Numbered from the stretch's first letter, positions 24,264-38,909 are shown. The stretch is DNA of 64,000 bases from Seiridium cupressi (GCA_036674765.1 JARVKI010000011.1:310001-374000); one strand, 5' to 3'. The notes: generated by a model not told the origin, from the letters alone. Numbers and translations are program-made.

Positions 24264-26936
24264 GGTCACCCGCGATGGAGATGTGTCCTCGGTAACCCTA
24301 GAAGCCTGTCGCCACGGCCGTTTCTGGAGCGTTTCTTGGCTGGCCCTGAGCTTTGGCCGTGCCGAATGGCACACACGCATCAATTCCTTTGCGCCAGCAA
24401 TTTTCCTGTGGACAGGCCGAGAAAGGTTGGCCTGACTTGCAAGTGTTGACAAGATGCCGATCCCCAATCCGGACATGGCCAGAGGTAAAGATACAATCAT
24501 TTCCGATCTCATCAGCGGGCTCTGAGCTCGCAAGCTTGTCCTCCTGCAGGCTGCCGAAGACTGGACCATGCCTCGACCAGGCAGATCCCTTCCCAATCGC
24601 CAACAGTGTTTGTGGCGTCTCGTAGCAGGCATAGACGGTAGGGTAGCTGCAGATCTGCTGCATGATGATTTTGCGGAGTCCTCCTGGACGTACAGCACAG
24701 AACAGCCCAGCGCAGCAAATACAGCGAAAGCGCAGTACACCACATCTCACCGATCCAAACTTGGACAAGACAAGCAAGTCAAGTCGTGGTAGCGACTCCT
24801 TCGGTATCAGAGATTCCCGCCATCTACTCTTTCCCCCAGGATACGACGATGAAAGCCAGTGCTTCAGTCGCGAAAAAGTTCATCTGCGCTCTCATTGGTT
24901 CTGCCTCACTGTGCGCACCATAGATCACACCTCGCCCCCGAAGCGTCTCTGAGTGATACTAGATCCCCACGGGTGGATGATGCCGTTGCAATTTCAAGAG
25001 TACATGCCTCCAAGTACTCATCGAAATAGTCGGGAAGTCAAGTTGGCTTCTGCGGCAGCACTACGATGCAACTTGTTTGGCTCATTTCGAGGCTGGGGGA
25101 GACTAAAACAACCTGAAGCAACGACCCTGCACCTCGGCGGCTCCTTGCCTTTGATTGTCGAAGAAATTCTAGATCGTAGTTGCCCAATGCTCATGGCCCC
25201 AAGGCAGGCCACGACCGCTAGGAGAAGCTCAGGAGCTTGACCTCACCTTGCTTCGCTACCCCATTCCCATTCGGCCCTCCCATCTTCAACTTGACGCCGA
25301 GAAGATCGATGCTAGGCTCGTTTAGAAACACCACATCTTCTAGTCTAGTACAAAGCTACCTTTTCCTTCCACGTTCCTGATGCTGCTTTACACGCCCCGG
25401 CCCTTGCGACTACACCCCCACTAGTTGTGTATCTCCATGGTCGCCTGCTTTCGTCAGCAACACTACACCCGACTGGTATCAAACTCTAATGACAATAAAA
25501 AGACCGAGACTATCTCTCCACACTCTGTCAACTGTCAGATAACCGCCGCTGTCTCAGAGGCTTCAGCTTGCGCAACCGAGTATCTTCTGCTCAGTCTTAA
25601 CGAGGAATAGACTCGATACCTTTCGCGCCTTGTGAGTCTGTCCAGACCTCCTACCGGCTTCCCCAGTTGCCTGACTCCAAGCGCGGATCCACCCCTAGAT
25701 ATCTCGACGCCGCCATCAAGATATCTAGTCCAGAACTATCTTCACTTTGTGGAACGAGTAAGCCATTTTGGTGCTTTCAACAGCGCTCACTCCATATTCC
25801 GGCACTTCACGCCACCGCGTCAGGGAACCAGTAGCAACCTTCTCGCGTATATAGATTCCATATCGTCCAAGGCCTTCCGACTCGACTTCACAGAACTCGA
25901 ATCACTTGACTTACACAATTCCACTCTATAGCGGAGAGCATACATTCTACCCAAACCACAGACGACACCATTTCACCTTCATCGTGCATGTCCGCAGTTT
26001 CCCACCCTGCCAGCCCGCTTTCGCCGGTCAGATCGTCTCTTCCACTACAAGAAGGGCCAAGACCGAGTATAAGCTCCTTGCAACCTACGGGAGTATAGAA
26101 GAAACCAGATACCCTCCTTTACTAGGTATGTATAGTTGCAATCATCTCTATCCCTTAAGCGCAATGTTCGGAGACGGCCATGAGCTCTCGCTACGTTTTC
26201 CTATTTGTCCCAGCATTTCGGTGGTGTGGCGCTCCATGCAGTTGCATTGCTCAATCAGAACGCGTCAATGACTACCTCTACCCAGTGCTGATCACTTCAA
26301 AGAATTCTCCGAAGAGCTCTTTGCCGGTTAGTGTGTACTTCCCCCCCGAGAAACTGCAGCCATCGGACTGTACGATGCAGCCATAAGGAGAAGTAGGAGG
26401 AAAACCAGCAATGCGCCCCAGATCAATTCGGGAACTGTGCCGACGATAATTGCTATACGAGCACGCTCAAACTTCAGAGCAATTCCTATGGTCTCATTCG
26501 CATACGACTGGCTCGTCCTTTGACCGCCGTTTTCTTTTTATATTTTTTGTTTTGCCAAATCTGTTGCAAACCTGGCTGTCGGGCAGGCTCGGCGGCGTTT
26601 TCGTTGATTGATTCCTGTCGGGTCGCATGGATGGCCGCCATAATATGAATACCGTATGAGCTGACGCGCTCTTGAGCAGGCACAACAAATCTCCAGCAAC
26701 TTATTTCCCCAGCGAAGAGGTATCAATCATACTTTGTGAGTGGACAAACCAACGGCCAAGCAATTCGACGTCGCCAGCAAGGCACGGTCAGGCCAGATCC
26801 TGAATTACCACCCTCAGCGGCCCCTCCATGTACGTGCCTCTCCCGCGTCGCTTACTCCAGGCTGGCCGGGGATGATTTGCATTACCCCTGCCAGCGCCGA
26901 TCCAATGGAGCCCCGGTCATCATGCAAGTTCTGACC

Positions 26937-27005
26937 GTTGGCAGAAACGGAATCGAACCGTTACGACCGACGAAAGACCAGTCAGTTTTCCATCAGCCGG
27001 TAGAC
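26937..27005 (-). other. tRNA-like Pol III signature with perfect B-box, not a complete tRNA
   Basis: The minus strand at 26959-26949 reads GGTTCGATTCC, an exact Pol III B-box. It is enclosed by a perfect 5-bp stem (AACGG/CCGTT, 26962-26946) with a 7-base loop, like a T arm. About 35 bases upstream, CGGCTGATGG (26999-26990) resembles an A-box. The matching 5' acceptor strand for TCTGCC is missing and the anticodon-like loop has nine bases. This may be a decayed tRNA, a SINE-type head, or coincidence. Confidence 0.3.
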
Positions 27006-27780
27006 ACCTCTTGAGGGAGGGACTGGCAAATTAGCTATTCATATGAATTCTTCACTCCCCAAGGTATTTCTGCTCTTTTCTACCGCTTGCACACCACGTC
27101 GTCCTAGCCCTCGCCTGTCCCTTTGCGTGCGCCGCAAAGCCGGCTGGCCAACACATGCGCCGCGCCGGATGCGTCGAGGTCCTTCATTTATCGAGACTGC
27201 CAATTGGCATTCGATGCATCCCCGTTTTGCGGATAAGGACACTTGATGGGGACGTTGCCCAAGTTTCCTGAATTGGTTTCTGGAGAGACGACAGTCTAGG
27301 CAGCCGGTTAGTACAGTTTCTTTGCTACAGCAGCTTCGTCTTATTTCTTATGATCGCCCTTTTTGCGCGCCCGTCAATCGGGCCCGGAGAAGTTCGTCGC
27401 GGGCGCGGAGGCCTGGTCTAACGAAGTACCTCCCCGGCGAGATTGGCGCAATTCTCCAACCATCAAGGACCAGGGGAAGGCAGCTACGAAAACTCACAGC
27501 CCTTTCCGCGTGCTTGTACTACTCGAGAGTGCTGCGCCAGTAGCATAATACCACGACCCGCAGATCTGATCGCCTTCTGTATCCCCCTTCCGTACCCTTC
27601 TAGCACAAGATTTTGTCCTGCGCTCCCATGACCTAGCACCACACTGTGTGCACAGTCAAAAGTGCCATAAATCCCGTTGATCAGGCGGAGGAGCACACAG
27701 CCTGGACGCATCTGTTTATGATTTTCACTCTTTACTTCTCACAACCACTGCCATACTAATACGTACTGTTTGGTCTACAG

Positions 27781-30218
27781 ATTTCTGGACGGACTACTTT
27801 CCTTCGGACCAGCCTTTGAGACATGACAACAGCCTGGTAATAGAACGATTTGCCGGACCTACTGAGAGCGCACATCATCATCAATGCAGTACTCAGCGTA
27901 TGGGTTTTGCTGACGTATATGACTGCCTGTAGCAGACCTTTGAGCCTCCGGCGCCCTCTTGCAACGGCCTGGATTATATGAGCATACCAGACGCATCTGA
28001 TATGAGGTTAGTGAGAAACCATCCCCCTCGATTTTCAAAACAGGGTCCGAAATGAGGCTCTGAAATACACAAGTTTCGGACCCCTCGATCCCTACTATAT
28101 AAGCTCCGACCCTTCCCCCAGCCTCGTATCATCTTGCATCCCTGGTTTTCCGTCTGGCCATTCCGCACCACAAGCACCAGGTCACCCAGAAGGTGCCTCT
28201 CGAAAGAAATCACCGCCTAATGCATCGCTTCACATCGCTGTAGGTGCGGAGCGTCGTGTGCAAGGGTGCCGTGGCCCTCGATAGCTCTGGGTACTACATT
28301 TGCTCCCTTGCCGCATGGGTAGTGTAGTCCATACCCCGACATAATCCCCGCTGTCCCTGTCCCACTCAAAGCGTTGGCAGTGTCACCACTGTGATACTTA
28401 GACAATGCCTGGTACCGGGAATGATAGAGCACCTGCTGTACGAGCTTGTCTGACATAGCGTTCACGATTCTCCACCTGGCCCAATCTCATGCTGATGTGT
28501 TCGACAGCTATAGCCAGGAATCGAACCCGAATCCGTTGACATTAGAAAGCCAGTCCTCGTCACAGGTTCTCTTCCCGGCCGGGCCACTCTATGTCCAGGA
28601 GGCCAATCCAATTTTCCCTTCTGGTTTCTCTAGCCTAGACGTCAGGCAGCGCCTAGGCTCAAGGTATGTCACACATCCTCTTACCTCCATGTGTGACATG
28701 GCGTTCCGAGATGGCCACCACGATGCTCACAGGGGTGGCGGCAGTACTTCTTCAACACCCATGGCACAGGGCCCACGCCCAATCTCGTTACCAACGCCAG
28801 CGTTCAGTGCGAGAAGTATCTATCAACAGAATCCGCCATTGTATTCCAGACTAGATCAGACGCAGAGATCACCACAGTTCCCAGGAGCTGCGCGGCGACA
28901 TCCACTGTCACCCACACCAAGCCCCAATATCGGGTACTCAAGCTCACTGGCTTCTATCAGAATGGATCCCAGCCATTACACCACCAGCAAGGGCCAGGCG
29001 AACATACCTCCATTGCAAGGGATTATAACACATGGCCAGCTAGTCTATGCCAACAACCATGGCCCTGCAACCCATATCGAGAAGATCGATATCCAGGGCA
29101 CGATCGACAAGGGATTCTTCTTATCTGAGGGAGAGTGGACCTGCTACAGGCGCAACTATTTCTCGTGCATATGCGCCTTCAGCCTCGATCCTCCGAACAT
29201 GAACAACGCACCGATCCGGTACACGCCCAATAGCAATGGGACTACTTATGAAGTTTTCGACTTTGCGATGACTATCTCGGCTGTTGTATCTGAAAGCGAC
29301 GCGCACACGATCGAATTGGTTCAACACACGCCTAAGCGAGACAAGGGCCCTATTTCCCGGCCGGAGAAAGTCAAACTTTCTCCAAAGCAACCGACACCGA
29401 GTCCCCACCCTCTTGGCAGCATCTATACCAGCCCCCACCGCCTCGGAGTCGGTGGCCCCGTTGGTGGTATATACGGAGATTATCCGCAACCCCAAGGCTC
29501 CCACCCAACTGAACACACATTCGAGAGAATTCAGTTCAAACAAGCCACGGCGAACAATGGAAAGCGACGCGCAGCTCAACAGTACTACCATTTGGTCATT
29601 GAGCTTCATGCGAATGTTTGTGAAGTCGGTAGAGGAAGTCCAGATCAGTGGCTGAAGATTGCTCAGCGCAAGTCGGCCAAGATGATCGTGCGTGGGCGTT
29701 CCCCGGGCCACTATCAGTCGGAGAGAAGGGCGAGTGCCAGTAGTGGTCCAGGTGGATCCAGTGGCACCCTCGGAAGCTACCCGGGATCCCAAGTTCAGGA
29801 CTATGGCGGCGGTTCTTCCATGATGGGCACAGGCTACAGTACGGGTGGGTACGATCCTCGTCCGACACATCACTACGGGACGACCCGTCACCATGACATG
29901 TCGATGGAACAGGTCATGTCGGAGGAACAGTGCAAAGCCATTGACAGCCACAAAGGATATCAATACTACCCGGGGGGGATTTACGAAGGAAGTGATTCAA
30001 GAGATGGAGTACCTTGTTTCCCGCGTAGCGATCAAGACACCATGGTGCCATCCCTTTCCAGAACTGCCGACCTACCGCCATCGAGACTAAAGCATGAGGG
30101 CGAAGGAACTCTGCCAAGCATTTGCTACCCTGGGCCCAGTTACTTTAGCACAGGCTGCAGTCGCTTCGAAGGGAAACCAACATCAGCAGGATACTACCCG
30201 GTCCCCCAAACGACCTGA
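27781..30218 (+). CDS. vib-1: VIB-1/XprG-type transcription factor with NDT80/PhoG DNA-binding domain (5' end incomplete)
   Basis: This is a p53-like NDT80-family regulator. In fungi this group (VIB-1, XprG) controls secreted proteases, the nutrient-starvation response, cellulase expression and heterokaryon-incompatibility cell death. Supported exons are 27781-27836, 27933-28006, 28508-28663 and 28733-30218. The first starts mid-codon after a good branch site (TACTAAT) and acceptor, so an initiating exon lies further upstream and was not found. The earliest usable ATG, at 27978, would give 556 aa (MSIPDASDMS...). In that numbering the NDT80 domain is about residues 157-388, from IITHGQLVYANNHG through GFFLSEGEWTCYRRNYFSC and EHTFERIQFKQAT to KSAKMIVRGRSPGHY. 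Pro/Ser-rich flanks and a Gly/Tyr-rich tail surround it. The 501-nt intron (28007-28507) is long for this genome. The 69-nt intron (28664-28732) is stop-free and could be retained. Confidence 0.88.
28095..28103 (+). promoter_or_regulatory. TATA-like box inside the long vib-1 intron
   Basis: CTATATAAG lies in the 501-nt intron and is followed by a pyrimidine-rich stretch, the usual arrangement of a fungal core promoter. It could drive a shorter vib-1 transcript. No in-frame ATG follows before exon 28508, so a short form would have to start deeper in the gene, at the MAQGP methionine for example. This is an inference from motif and setting only. Confidence 0.3.
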
Positions 30219-33200
30219 GCGACTCCCCATGAAATGGATGGGGTCGGCGAACGTCATGCACTACAGGCAATACTGAGGCCTTGGCCCATCATTGCCAACG
30301 AAGTATTCGAAGGCTTACGTTCGAATTGGCATGGCTACGGAGGTGTTGAGAATGCATTGCATATTCGGGCTGGATATAATCGCGAGGCAACATGTATTTC
30401 CGCCAGGGTGCTTTGCAGAATAGGTTTGGGCAACATAAGGGGAGTACGGTATAACGGATTTTCTTTTGCCTCGGGGCCAGAAGCCTGGGGACTGGTGCAG
30501 GGATATGGTACGAAAATAGGCTCTGTTTTTCACGGATTTACGGAAAGGATACCCCCAAGACTACGTTTCTCCGACACGATGGAAGGTCAGTGGGCAAAAC
30601 GGCATGATGACGGCCGGGTGGGAACATGGGATGGCGTAGGAGGAGATGGTCACGCGGGTGCATGATTTACTACTACCCGTAATGGGTTTCGACCGTCATG
30701 TGAAGCTCCTGGTGAGATTCCAGCGCCACAACGCATTTTCCTTGGTTGTGTTGTAGTATCATGGGCGGCAACGTTGTGTTAGGTTTCTTTAGTCGACATT
30801 GCAGAGACGGCGGCAAGCAAGAGCCTTGAGTCCCAGAGGTTGGGGCCATGCTGTCCCGGAATGCGACTGGGACTCCGATTCCTCATGTTCTTTACTTCAA
30901 CCGAAGAATCTACTCAGTGTTCTACCAGTTGCTTATGTCCTTTCTGTATTGCTCTGTGGATCTACAAGGGACAGAGTCGTGGGCTGCGCCCCTACCTCGT
31001 GGCAGCTCGACACCCTAGTTTGCGGGCTGAGGTGCCACCGCGAGCCGCTCTGTCTCCCCGCAAGCAGGGAGTCAGAAGGCCTGCTTTGGGCCATGTAGCG
31101 AGCATGGTAGGCCATGACATCAGCCGTACGGGCCGCTGAGGACTTTCTTAACGGAAGGCCATGATTTACTTACGGAATTTGGCGACTCTTTGTAGCAAAG
31201 CGTCGGTTGGAGCAGGGTTTGGACGGGTGTGCGGATCTCCTAGGTTAGCCTACTCGGGATTGCGCGCCATGGCGACCCACTGCGGGCGCTAAATTAGCGT
31301 GACTCCAGGGCTGATGGAAGCTGGGCAGCTTTTGGCGGACTGGGGGCACCATTGTTTGCGCGTGGACAAATCTTTTCGAAACAGACCGAGCACGTTGCGC
31401 CCACTTAGACTTGTGAGCTGTCATGAAGCTGGCCGCCGGCGAAGTCGTCAAGCTTCGCCCTTCACCCCGGTCCTGAAGCCATTAGATTTTGTAGCAGCAG
31501 CAGCAGCCTCTTGCAGCCGCGGCACGTTGTTGTGCAGTTCTCGACCAAGCAAGCTAGTACTATGCGCGTCAACGACAACAAATCGGACATGTTGAGTACC
31601 CCCGGTCCTGTTCAAAGGCTGCACTTGCACGCTCGAATTCCGCCGATCGAGTGCGGATTGGGGAATTGACCGCATCTTTGCGGGATCAATCCTGCGGACG
31701 CTCCCCACCCTTTCCCATACGCTGCATGCAGATACATACATGGATACGTACATAACCACACGCCTGAACCCTTGCAAGTCAAGCTCAAGAACCGTTGACG
31801 GTGCTATCCTGAAGCCTTGGGTGTGTTGTAAAAAGCAGGAGAGCCTGCAGCAGTGCGACGTTGTTGTGCCCACCTCGACTACCGCAACACCACATGCAAA
31901 AGCAATATCAAACGAACGACGTAACTCCACTTCACGCTTGCCAAAGATTGCTCCAGAGAAGATGGGTCAGCCATGATGAATATGCACTTGGAAGTTGCAT
32001 TCCGACCAGACCGGGCGATGGAGTGCATCCCTATCTCTATGCTTGCAACGCTGGAATGGGGTGTCAGGAGCTCCTCGGCCTACTGCCCAGCCCAGCGAGC
32101 CCACCCTCTCTCGTGACAACATATCGACTGCCTGCTTACGAGAGATACACACGCGGCTTCGTTCCAACAGCTTCGGCTTGGAAAGCCGCCGCCGCGCTCT
32201 TCAGGCTCGAGCTCTTGTCCACCCATCCTCAACGGCAGTCCGATGGCAGCGGGGTCTAATTAAGGTTATGTGGAGCTGGGCTGAGATGAATCAAGGCCAC
32301 GGGCTCTTGTCCCAGTCCCCAACGGTTGCCTGTGCGCTCTTTTAAGTTTGATCGGTCCTTGGCCGGACGCAGCTTCGTCACGTTGAGATGCCTAGTTAGC
32401 CGCTCACAGGATGTGAAGCTCCTGGCTCGTGGAATTTTCGACGTTTTGCATCCTCAGGTCCCGACGATGCCCCACGACCGGAAATCTCTTTTGCCGCAAG
32501 ACTCCTGCGAGTAATGCACTGCTGGCTGTACTCATGCAGAAATAGCGGTCTTGGCGCGTGCCCTCGCATTGTTCCGCTCCCCGTTCAGGCCACTGACATA
32601 CAGTGCACTGCATCTGACGGAATCTCGACGGCGGAGGCATCCAGGGCCCTATCACTTCTCTGGATTGCGAGTCGGGGTACAGCACCCGCTCGAGTGTCAT
32701 TTGTCCCTGAACTTATCCCCGGACCGATGAGGTACCAAGCGGAGAGGAGCTGTTCTTGATCTTAAATGTGCCTCTAGCTCGGCCAATTTGACGCCCTCTG
32801 TCTCACCTTTTTTTTGACCGGTCGCCTGACCCACCCCGGACTGAGTGCCGGACGGTCAAGGAACCGGATCGTGGATGGGTGGGCCAACTGCCTGTCGCCA
32901 GAAACGTCAATGGCCGTTTTCATTTCGCCTGCGGGGTTCTCGCCCGGCGCGTTTCCTCCATTCCATTCAGGAGCTTACCATGTAGTAGCTTGAGGCCGAC
33001 TACTTTAGCTTTTATGCTACATCACTGACGGACGCAGCTGCTGGTATAGACAATTCAACTGCCTCGGCATCACCCGCACTGCTGGTGCCTTGCTTTCCTG
33101 CACGCGCCCGTCGGCAGGGGTTGTCACCTTCTAGCACTGACTAGTCGAATTGTAATATTGGGGTGTAATGAATATGGATCATCGCCAATGAACACGCCCT

Positions 33201-36200
33201 TCAACCTCGATCCTTCAGGACCTGCGCACGCCCATTGAAGAGTGCACGCGGATGCGCAGCCCAAGGATCAACCGTGCTCATCAAGATACGGAGGCTTTTT
33301 GGCAATGACGACACGTTTGATATGTATGGTCCTTTGAGAGGAACATTGCGGCACGTCGTGGCGACGCCACCGCTGCAGCCTGCATGACCGAGACAATCAT
33401 GCCCACCCAAATTGCTATTGATAGTCGCTAGGTCCAGCGGACCTGCGAGAAACTGCACTCCGACCCTTGCTCAGCTGTAATGCTGAATAGCAAACGAAGC
33501 AATTGCGCTTGGGGCCGCAACCCGTATTGTCCTGACCTGATACCATGGCATCTTCTGACTCGCATAACATACAGCTGTACCAACGGAGAAGGATACGATT
33601 GATGGAATGCTCAGTGCAGGCATCCTTCCGATCCTATGGTAAGCCCAGCGTTACGCTTCTGCGGCTTTTCATATAGCTGTGGAGCTCCGTTACACGATCT
33701 GCCCCCCCTCAGCCCTACGAGATCGCTACATCTGTGAGATGGCGACTGCGGGTACCTCGGGGAGCAGCCGTCCATGATGCGCATCTCATCTGACTCAGCT
33801 TGAAAGGCCGCCCGGGGAGTGCAAGCGCACAGTGGCACGATCTTCAGCTTCGAGCCCGTCCTGCCTCCTCTCTCCTCCAGCGATGTCGATGGCCCCCACG
33901 AGACCCTGACACGCGCACCGTTTCCCGGTCCGTTTCGAATCTACCACGTTGGAGCTGCAGCCGTTACCGTGAAGGATTCACGTTCCACAGAATGCCGATC
34001 AGCGGCGTCTAATCTGACATGGCAGAAGAAAAAGCTCTTATCAATGCCACACAAGTCAATAACAAGGCACGACTTGGATCGCAGAATAGGACGTGGTTCC
34101 CCATCTGTTCCATCGGCACCGGTACCGGCACCGGCAGTTCGCGTCCTTCAGAACACCGATGCACACCCTACGGCTACCAAAGGGGATACGAGTGCTGACC
34201 GGGCTGGGCTAGCGTCGCACTCGAGAGCAAGGTACTTTTGTTGACCGGTGTAGCCCTACGTCTTCCCAGCGCTTATACTTGGACACAAGAACCGAGCCTT
34301 GTAGAACCCAATAAGCGCGGAAAGCCTCGACGTCAATATTCCTAGTAGCTTGTGCTCGCTTTCTCGCACGCAGGACCAATCAACCATTTCCTTGGTAGCT
34401 GCATGTGCTTGACAGCTATAACGTACCCATCGAATTAGAAACTGAAACATTCAGTTCGTGGCCGCGTCGGCCGAGCTTTACAAACACGACAGGAGTATAG
34501 CAGTCTGCAATCCGGTATTAGTAAGTAGTAATCGCAATGTCGGCGCACGCTATGGCTCAATCAACGAAACGTGCATGACATGTCAACGACTTTGAAGGGA
34601 AACCCGCCAGATCGTCGCATCTACTGCTTTCGAAGGCTTGTTCTGTACTTGCCACTTGTTTCCAAAGCTCGACAACCCCCTTACAGTGGACCCGCCGGCC
34701 CCACCTAAATGTGCAAAAAGAAGCCGGACGTTGGTGCTTCAAATTGACAAACGTATAGCATCAGATCATGGCAGGTCATGCCACATTAGTTTACACATCT
34801 GCCAAGACAAGAATGTGAACCCCCTTGCATCAAATCGGAGCCTCGGCCTTGGATTATTCACTCGAGCCGGCTCGTTTCCGGCCAGCCGATGAACCGGCTC
34901 CAAAAGTCCCTGGAGCTAGAGCATATAGACATTCTCATTTATTGAGATTCTAAAGTGGAATTACACTAGCTGGCTTCTTTCGTTGCAAGGGTATCCCAAT
35001 AGAAGTAGACGCGACGCGAGAGATCACATCACATAAGAATTGGCTTGAGCCTGGATACAGTGTCATATCCAGGGCGCCGTTTAGCCTTCTAGCTGAAAGA
35101 CAGTACCGTCATGAGTTTTCAAGACCGTTGACCAGTATTGACTTCCTACTAAGCATCTGGGAGTCACTCACTTGAGGTGGGAGGAATCTGGATATCAGTG
35201 GCGCTTCATATTTTCATTCGCATTTGATTGGCGCCATGCCAAACCGCGGTGGTCTGAGACCGTTCTTCCATGCACATAAGTCGCAAACATGTCTTCCGTC
35301 TCCATTCTAGCGACCTGGGTTTATGTGAGCTTCGAGACCAAGGGATGACAGTCCCAGCCGTTTGGATCACCTTCTCTATGTGCATTACAAGCTCCACCCC
35401 CTTGCCTTGCGGGTCAGTCAAAACGTTTGGGTGAGCAATTACCGTTTTCGATGAAGTAAGATAAGCTGGGGTGGCATCAGTCTACTCTGCACCAATAAGG
35501 CCGTTTTCCTACCGCATAGACTACTCTCTGGATCAGAAAATGAGCCAATTCCTTGACCGTATCTTGCTTGTTTTGCAGCATGTAAAAACTGGAGGATGAG
35601 GCTCCTTCCGTGCAATGGCGGCGTTACGATCAACGCGAGAGAACACATTTGAACGAGGAGGCAAGTTTTCGCCATGTTATCTAGGAGGACATGTACAAGG
35701 AGGGAATTCCATCTGGCTAAAAATAGCTGCAATATCTTTCGATTCAGGAGTTTCAACGCATTCCTAACCAAGGCCACGTAACATCCTGCTCGAGAGGCCT
35801 CGTCTCAACTAGATTTCGGAGAGGGTATCTCACGAAGCCAAGTTGGTTCATCTGACGGTCAGCGAACCCTGCTCTTCCCCCGCCGGCGTTGTTTAAGGTT
35901 TCTTCCGTCTCGAGGATCACCGTAAGCACCGTAAAACTCACCCCACGCGCCCAAGAGAGAAAAGTTAAAACTACGATCCGAAGCGCCCGAAGGGGAAATA
36001 TTACTTCGGGCTGACAGCTGACTCATCTAAGAGTCAAGCCGTCCATCCAATTATACTCTTCCCCCTACTCGACTATGCACTTTTTTTCAATGCGGCTGTG
36101 ATCCTCATCGGCACACCCGGCGCATTATTTCGGGCGATATCGTCATCCTCGTCGGAGCCGACTGTTGGATGCTGACGTGTGTGTATGTAAGCGGGCCCAA

Positions 36201-38909
36201 GCCGGTGACCGTCACTTGCTGACTCTGCACCTCCTCAGCTGTTCTTTGATTGCCACTATTGCACCGCCACGTTTCATGTTTTTCCTTACAGTAATATTTA
36301 CGGACGTGGTGTACGTGCCCAAGAAGATGCCGTATTGGTTGTTGTGCGCCGGCCCTTTCCCACCACTGAGTACGCCGACTACACTAGTCGCCATGTTCAA
36401 AGTCTACAAACAAGAGGCCCACGGGTGGGTCGTACTCTTTTAGCTCCCAGGGGCGACCAGCGAAGGGTTTGAGGTGTTCATGATTACCGGGTATTGCCCG
36501 ATTTTATCTTGTTTGCTGCTAAATCGGATGCCGTATAAGCTCTGAATGGAACACGCTGGGCCCTTGGGCCCTCCACAGAGAATAAGCTCGTGGAAGGTTT
36601 AGGTTGTTCATGTACCTGTTAATCTTCTGCTTTGTGGCCGCATCTGGAACAGCAAGGCTGAGAGAAAAATGATGACTTATAAGTCAGTTAGGAAATCGAT
36701 CTTTGCCCACTTTTGGGAACCTGGCGTTGCTCTCTAGGGTTGTCCACCATATTCGGTCGTGCATTCACGATGGGTTGTACAGAATTTTCGATAGTAACAG
36801 TCGTGGAATAATGTAGTGAGATACAACCGCTGACGATATCCTTAATTTGGATATTCCAACAGCCTGGAGCTTGTATTTCGTGTGCCAAGAGTCTCTCCAC
36901 CTTTCGCGTGGAGTAGAAGGCATTACTTGGCCTCCGCGTACAGTCCTTGAATCAACTTATCGACGTGATAGGGTTTGCAAATTTGGTCATTGGATAAGAT
37001 ACTTTCCTATTGTGTATGAAAGGATGTATTGGTGGTGTTTCCTTTGCCGTGTAGGCCTTTCTGCTAGCTCGAAGTTTCACTCTCCTTTGTACTGCCAGAA
37101 CGTGTTGGCATATCTTTTCTTTAATTTCTGCTATCGTATGTGAGCAACCAAAATTATTTACTACGTTGAATGATGTACAGGTGACCCTGACTAATAATCT
37201 TAGTGGATGCTAATAATCCGGCCACGAGACAAATCGTCACCTTGCCGAGTTATTTGAGACCCGATAGATCTTGATTGATGGGACCTAATGCGAGCTCAAA
37301 TATGGTATTATACCTCGTTAATCCCCCCCCCTCGCTCTTCAAAACGTTTGTGTGCGTCCTAAAGTCATGTGTCACTTCCAGTGGTGTAGGTCTCTTGCAG
37401 GCGCAAGATGGTCCTTCTTTGTACGAGAGGTGTTCCTCAAATCTGTGAGGCTACAGTTATTCCCTTTCTGCATACTCGAGCTGAGAGTCAAATAATATAG
37501 CAAACTAGCACTATTGCGAAGTCTCGACCATTAAATTCGTCCTAAGCTCCGCTGGTCGTATTGACGAAGTCAAGTATCGACCATACAACCGGGAACACCG
37601 CCGTGGTCACTGAGTTATATCATTCAGGCAAAGTGATGCAAACATAAGTTGGTTGTTAATAAAAGAGCTAATGGAGAGAAAATGTTTATAAAGAAATAAA
37701 TTTAAATTTCGAAATTCGAAAATTACCAAGGGAGTTCAATGCGGAACCTCCCAAATTTACGCAAAAGGGGACGCGGCTCAGGCTAGTCTCTACCTCTCTA
37801 TACTCCAGGGGCACCATTGTTGCAGGCTGTAGCAATCGAATGGAAGGGGAGTACGTTTAAAGCCCGTTGAGTCAACATTCACGTTGCTCGGCTGGTAGAA
37901 ACGAGGCTTTGTTCCCATTAAAGTAGTGCATACAAGCTCACGGCAGCCACCCTTTTGCCCAATACACGACGTGCAAGTGTAATTCCTTCATGGTGTTGAC
38001 CGCATTGACGGATCGTGTCGAACGGGCTTACCAAAAACTGTGGCACTCTCTGGGAACATGTTTTCCAGGACCGGGATCCTCTTATCCAGCCGCCAAGTGT
38101 ATATTCGAGGGTGTGAGACTGTATGCATGGTCGGAGAAACCTTCCCCTTCTTGATGGGTTTATTCACCATTACACCTCAACAACTGGAGTCAGAAGTTTC
38201 TCTTTTGGGATGTGTCTAGGGCAATAAAACATGTATTAGGAGCAAAACGTGGCAAGAACGTGGGAAACACGTGTAAACAGGCCGGAAAGGGTGAAAGAAC
38301 ACCAATTTGACGGTAAAGGACATGTTCCTATTCAGTTACTGGCCCCCTCCCCCTTATCGGTAGGGGTTGTCTTGTTGATAGTAGGCTTTTACGAATTCCC
38401 CAAGATTTAGTTAACGTACTCTAATGCTGATTATGTCTCTCCTGAACCGGGGCAACAACGAGAAGAAGAAACCCCTAGCCTTTAATGCCGCCATAGTGGA
38501 TTGGAAGATCTCACTTGAATTCCTTGAACACATTGGGATATAATTACGCCATTCGGGTTGTGTGGTCGCGAATTGACGTGTCCTTTTCGAAAGAGCAGAT
38601 ACATCCACTGACCTTGGCTTCAAAGAAATGATCGTCCTTTGAGAGACTTGCGGTCAAGAATTTTGCGAGTGGTTCAAACTGGAGTTGATTCCAGTAGTTA
38701 CAACTGACAATGCCTTATTCCGCCCTCTTATTGTTTTACACGGGTGATTATCGCAACATTTGGGATGCTCTAAGTGTCATTGTATTTGATATTCGGCTAG
38801 TGGATGTGGCTGTTTTTATTTATTCTGAGACTTTCGCATCCTGTCCAGCAGTGATGCGATTAGTTCTTGATGTATACGGTCAAGCTGCGACCACTTGCGA
38901 CCCTTTCTA
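30219..38909. other. About 8.7 kb without a recognisable gene
   Basis: The first several hundred bases are the vib-1 3' region. Beyond them, open frames (for example 31448-31930 on -, 35439-35777 on -) lack motifs, membrane spans or supporting introns. Composition shifts between G/C-rich blocks (31.3-34.3 kb) and AT-rich blocks (36.9-38.4 kb). A short GCAGCAGCAGCAGC tract lies at about 31495-31509. No repeat family, tRNA or transposase frame is evident. Confidence 0.5.

Larger units (their letters stand above)
16826..27780. other. About 11 kb without a recognisable gene, upstream of vib-1
   Basis: Neither strand has an open frame longer than about 184 codons here, and the long ones lack motifs or overlap in several frames. 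Simple elements seen: a C-run near 17440-17450, a 7-base triplet repeat at 21421-21441, an A14 tract at 22727-22740, a 12-base tandem duplication at 24240-24263, a C-run near 23260, and a tRNA-like B-box at 26949-26959. From about 25250 to 26450 the plus strand becomes markedly pyrimidine-rich with many short upstream ORFs (for example 25988-26098, 36 codons), as in long fungal 5' leaders. I read the 3' part as promoter and leader of vib-1. The rest has no assigned content. Confidence 0.5.
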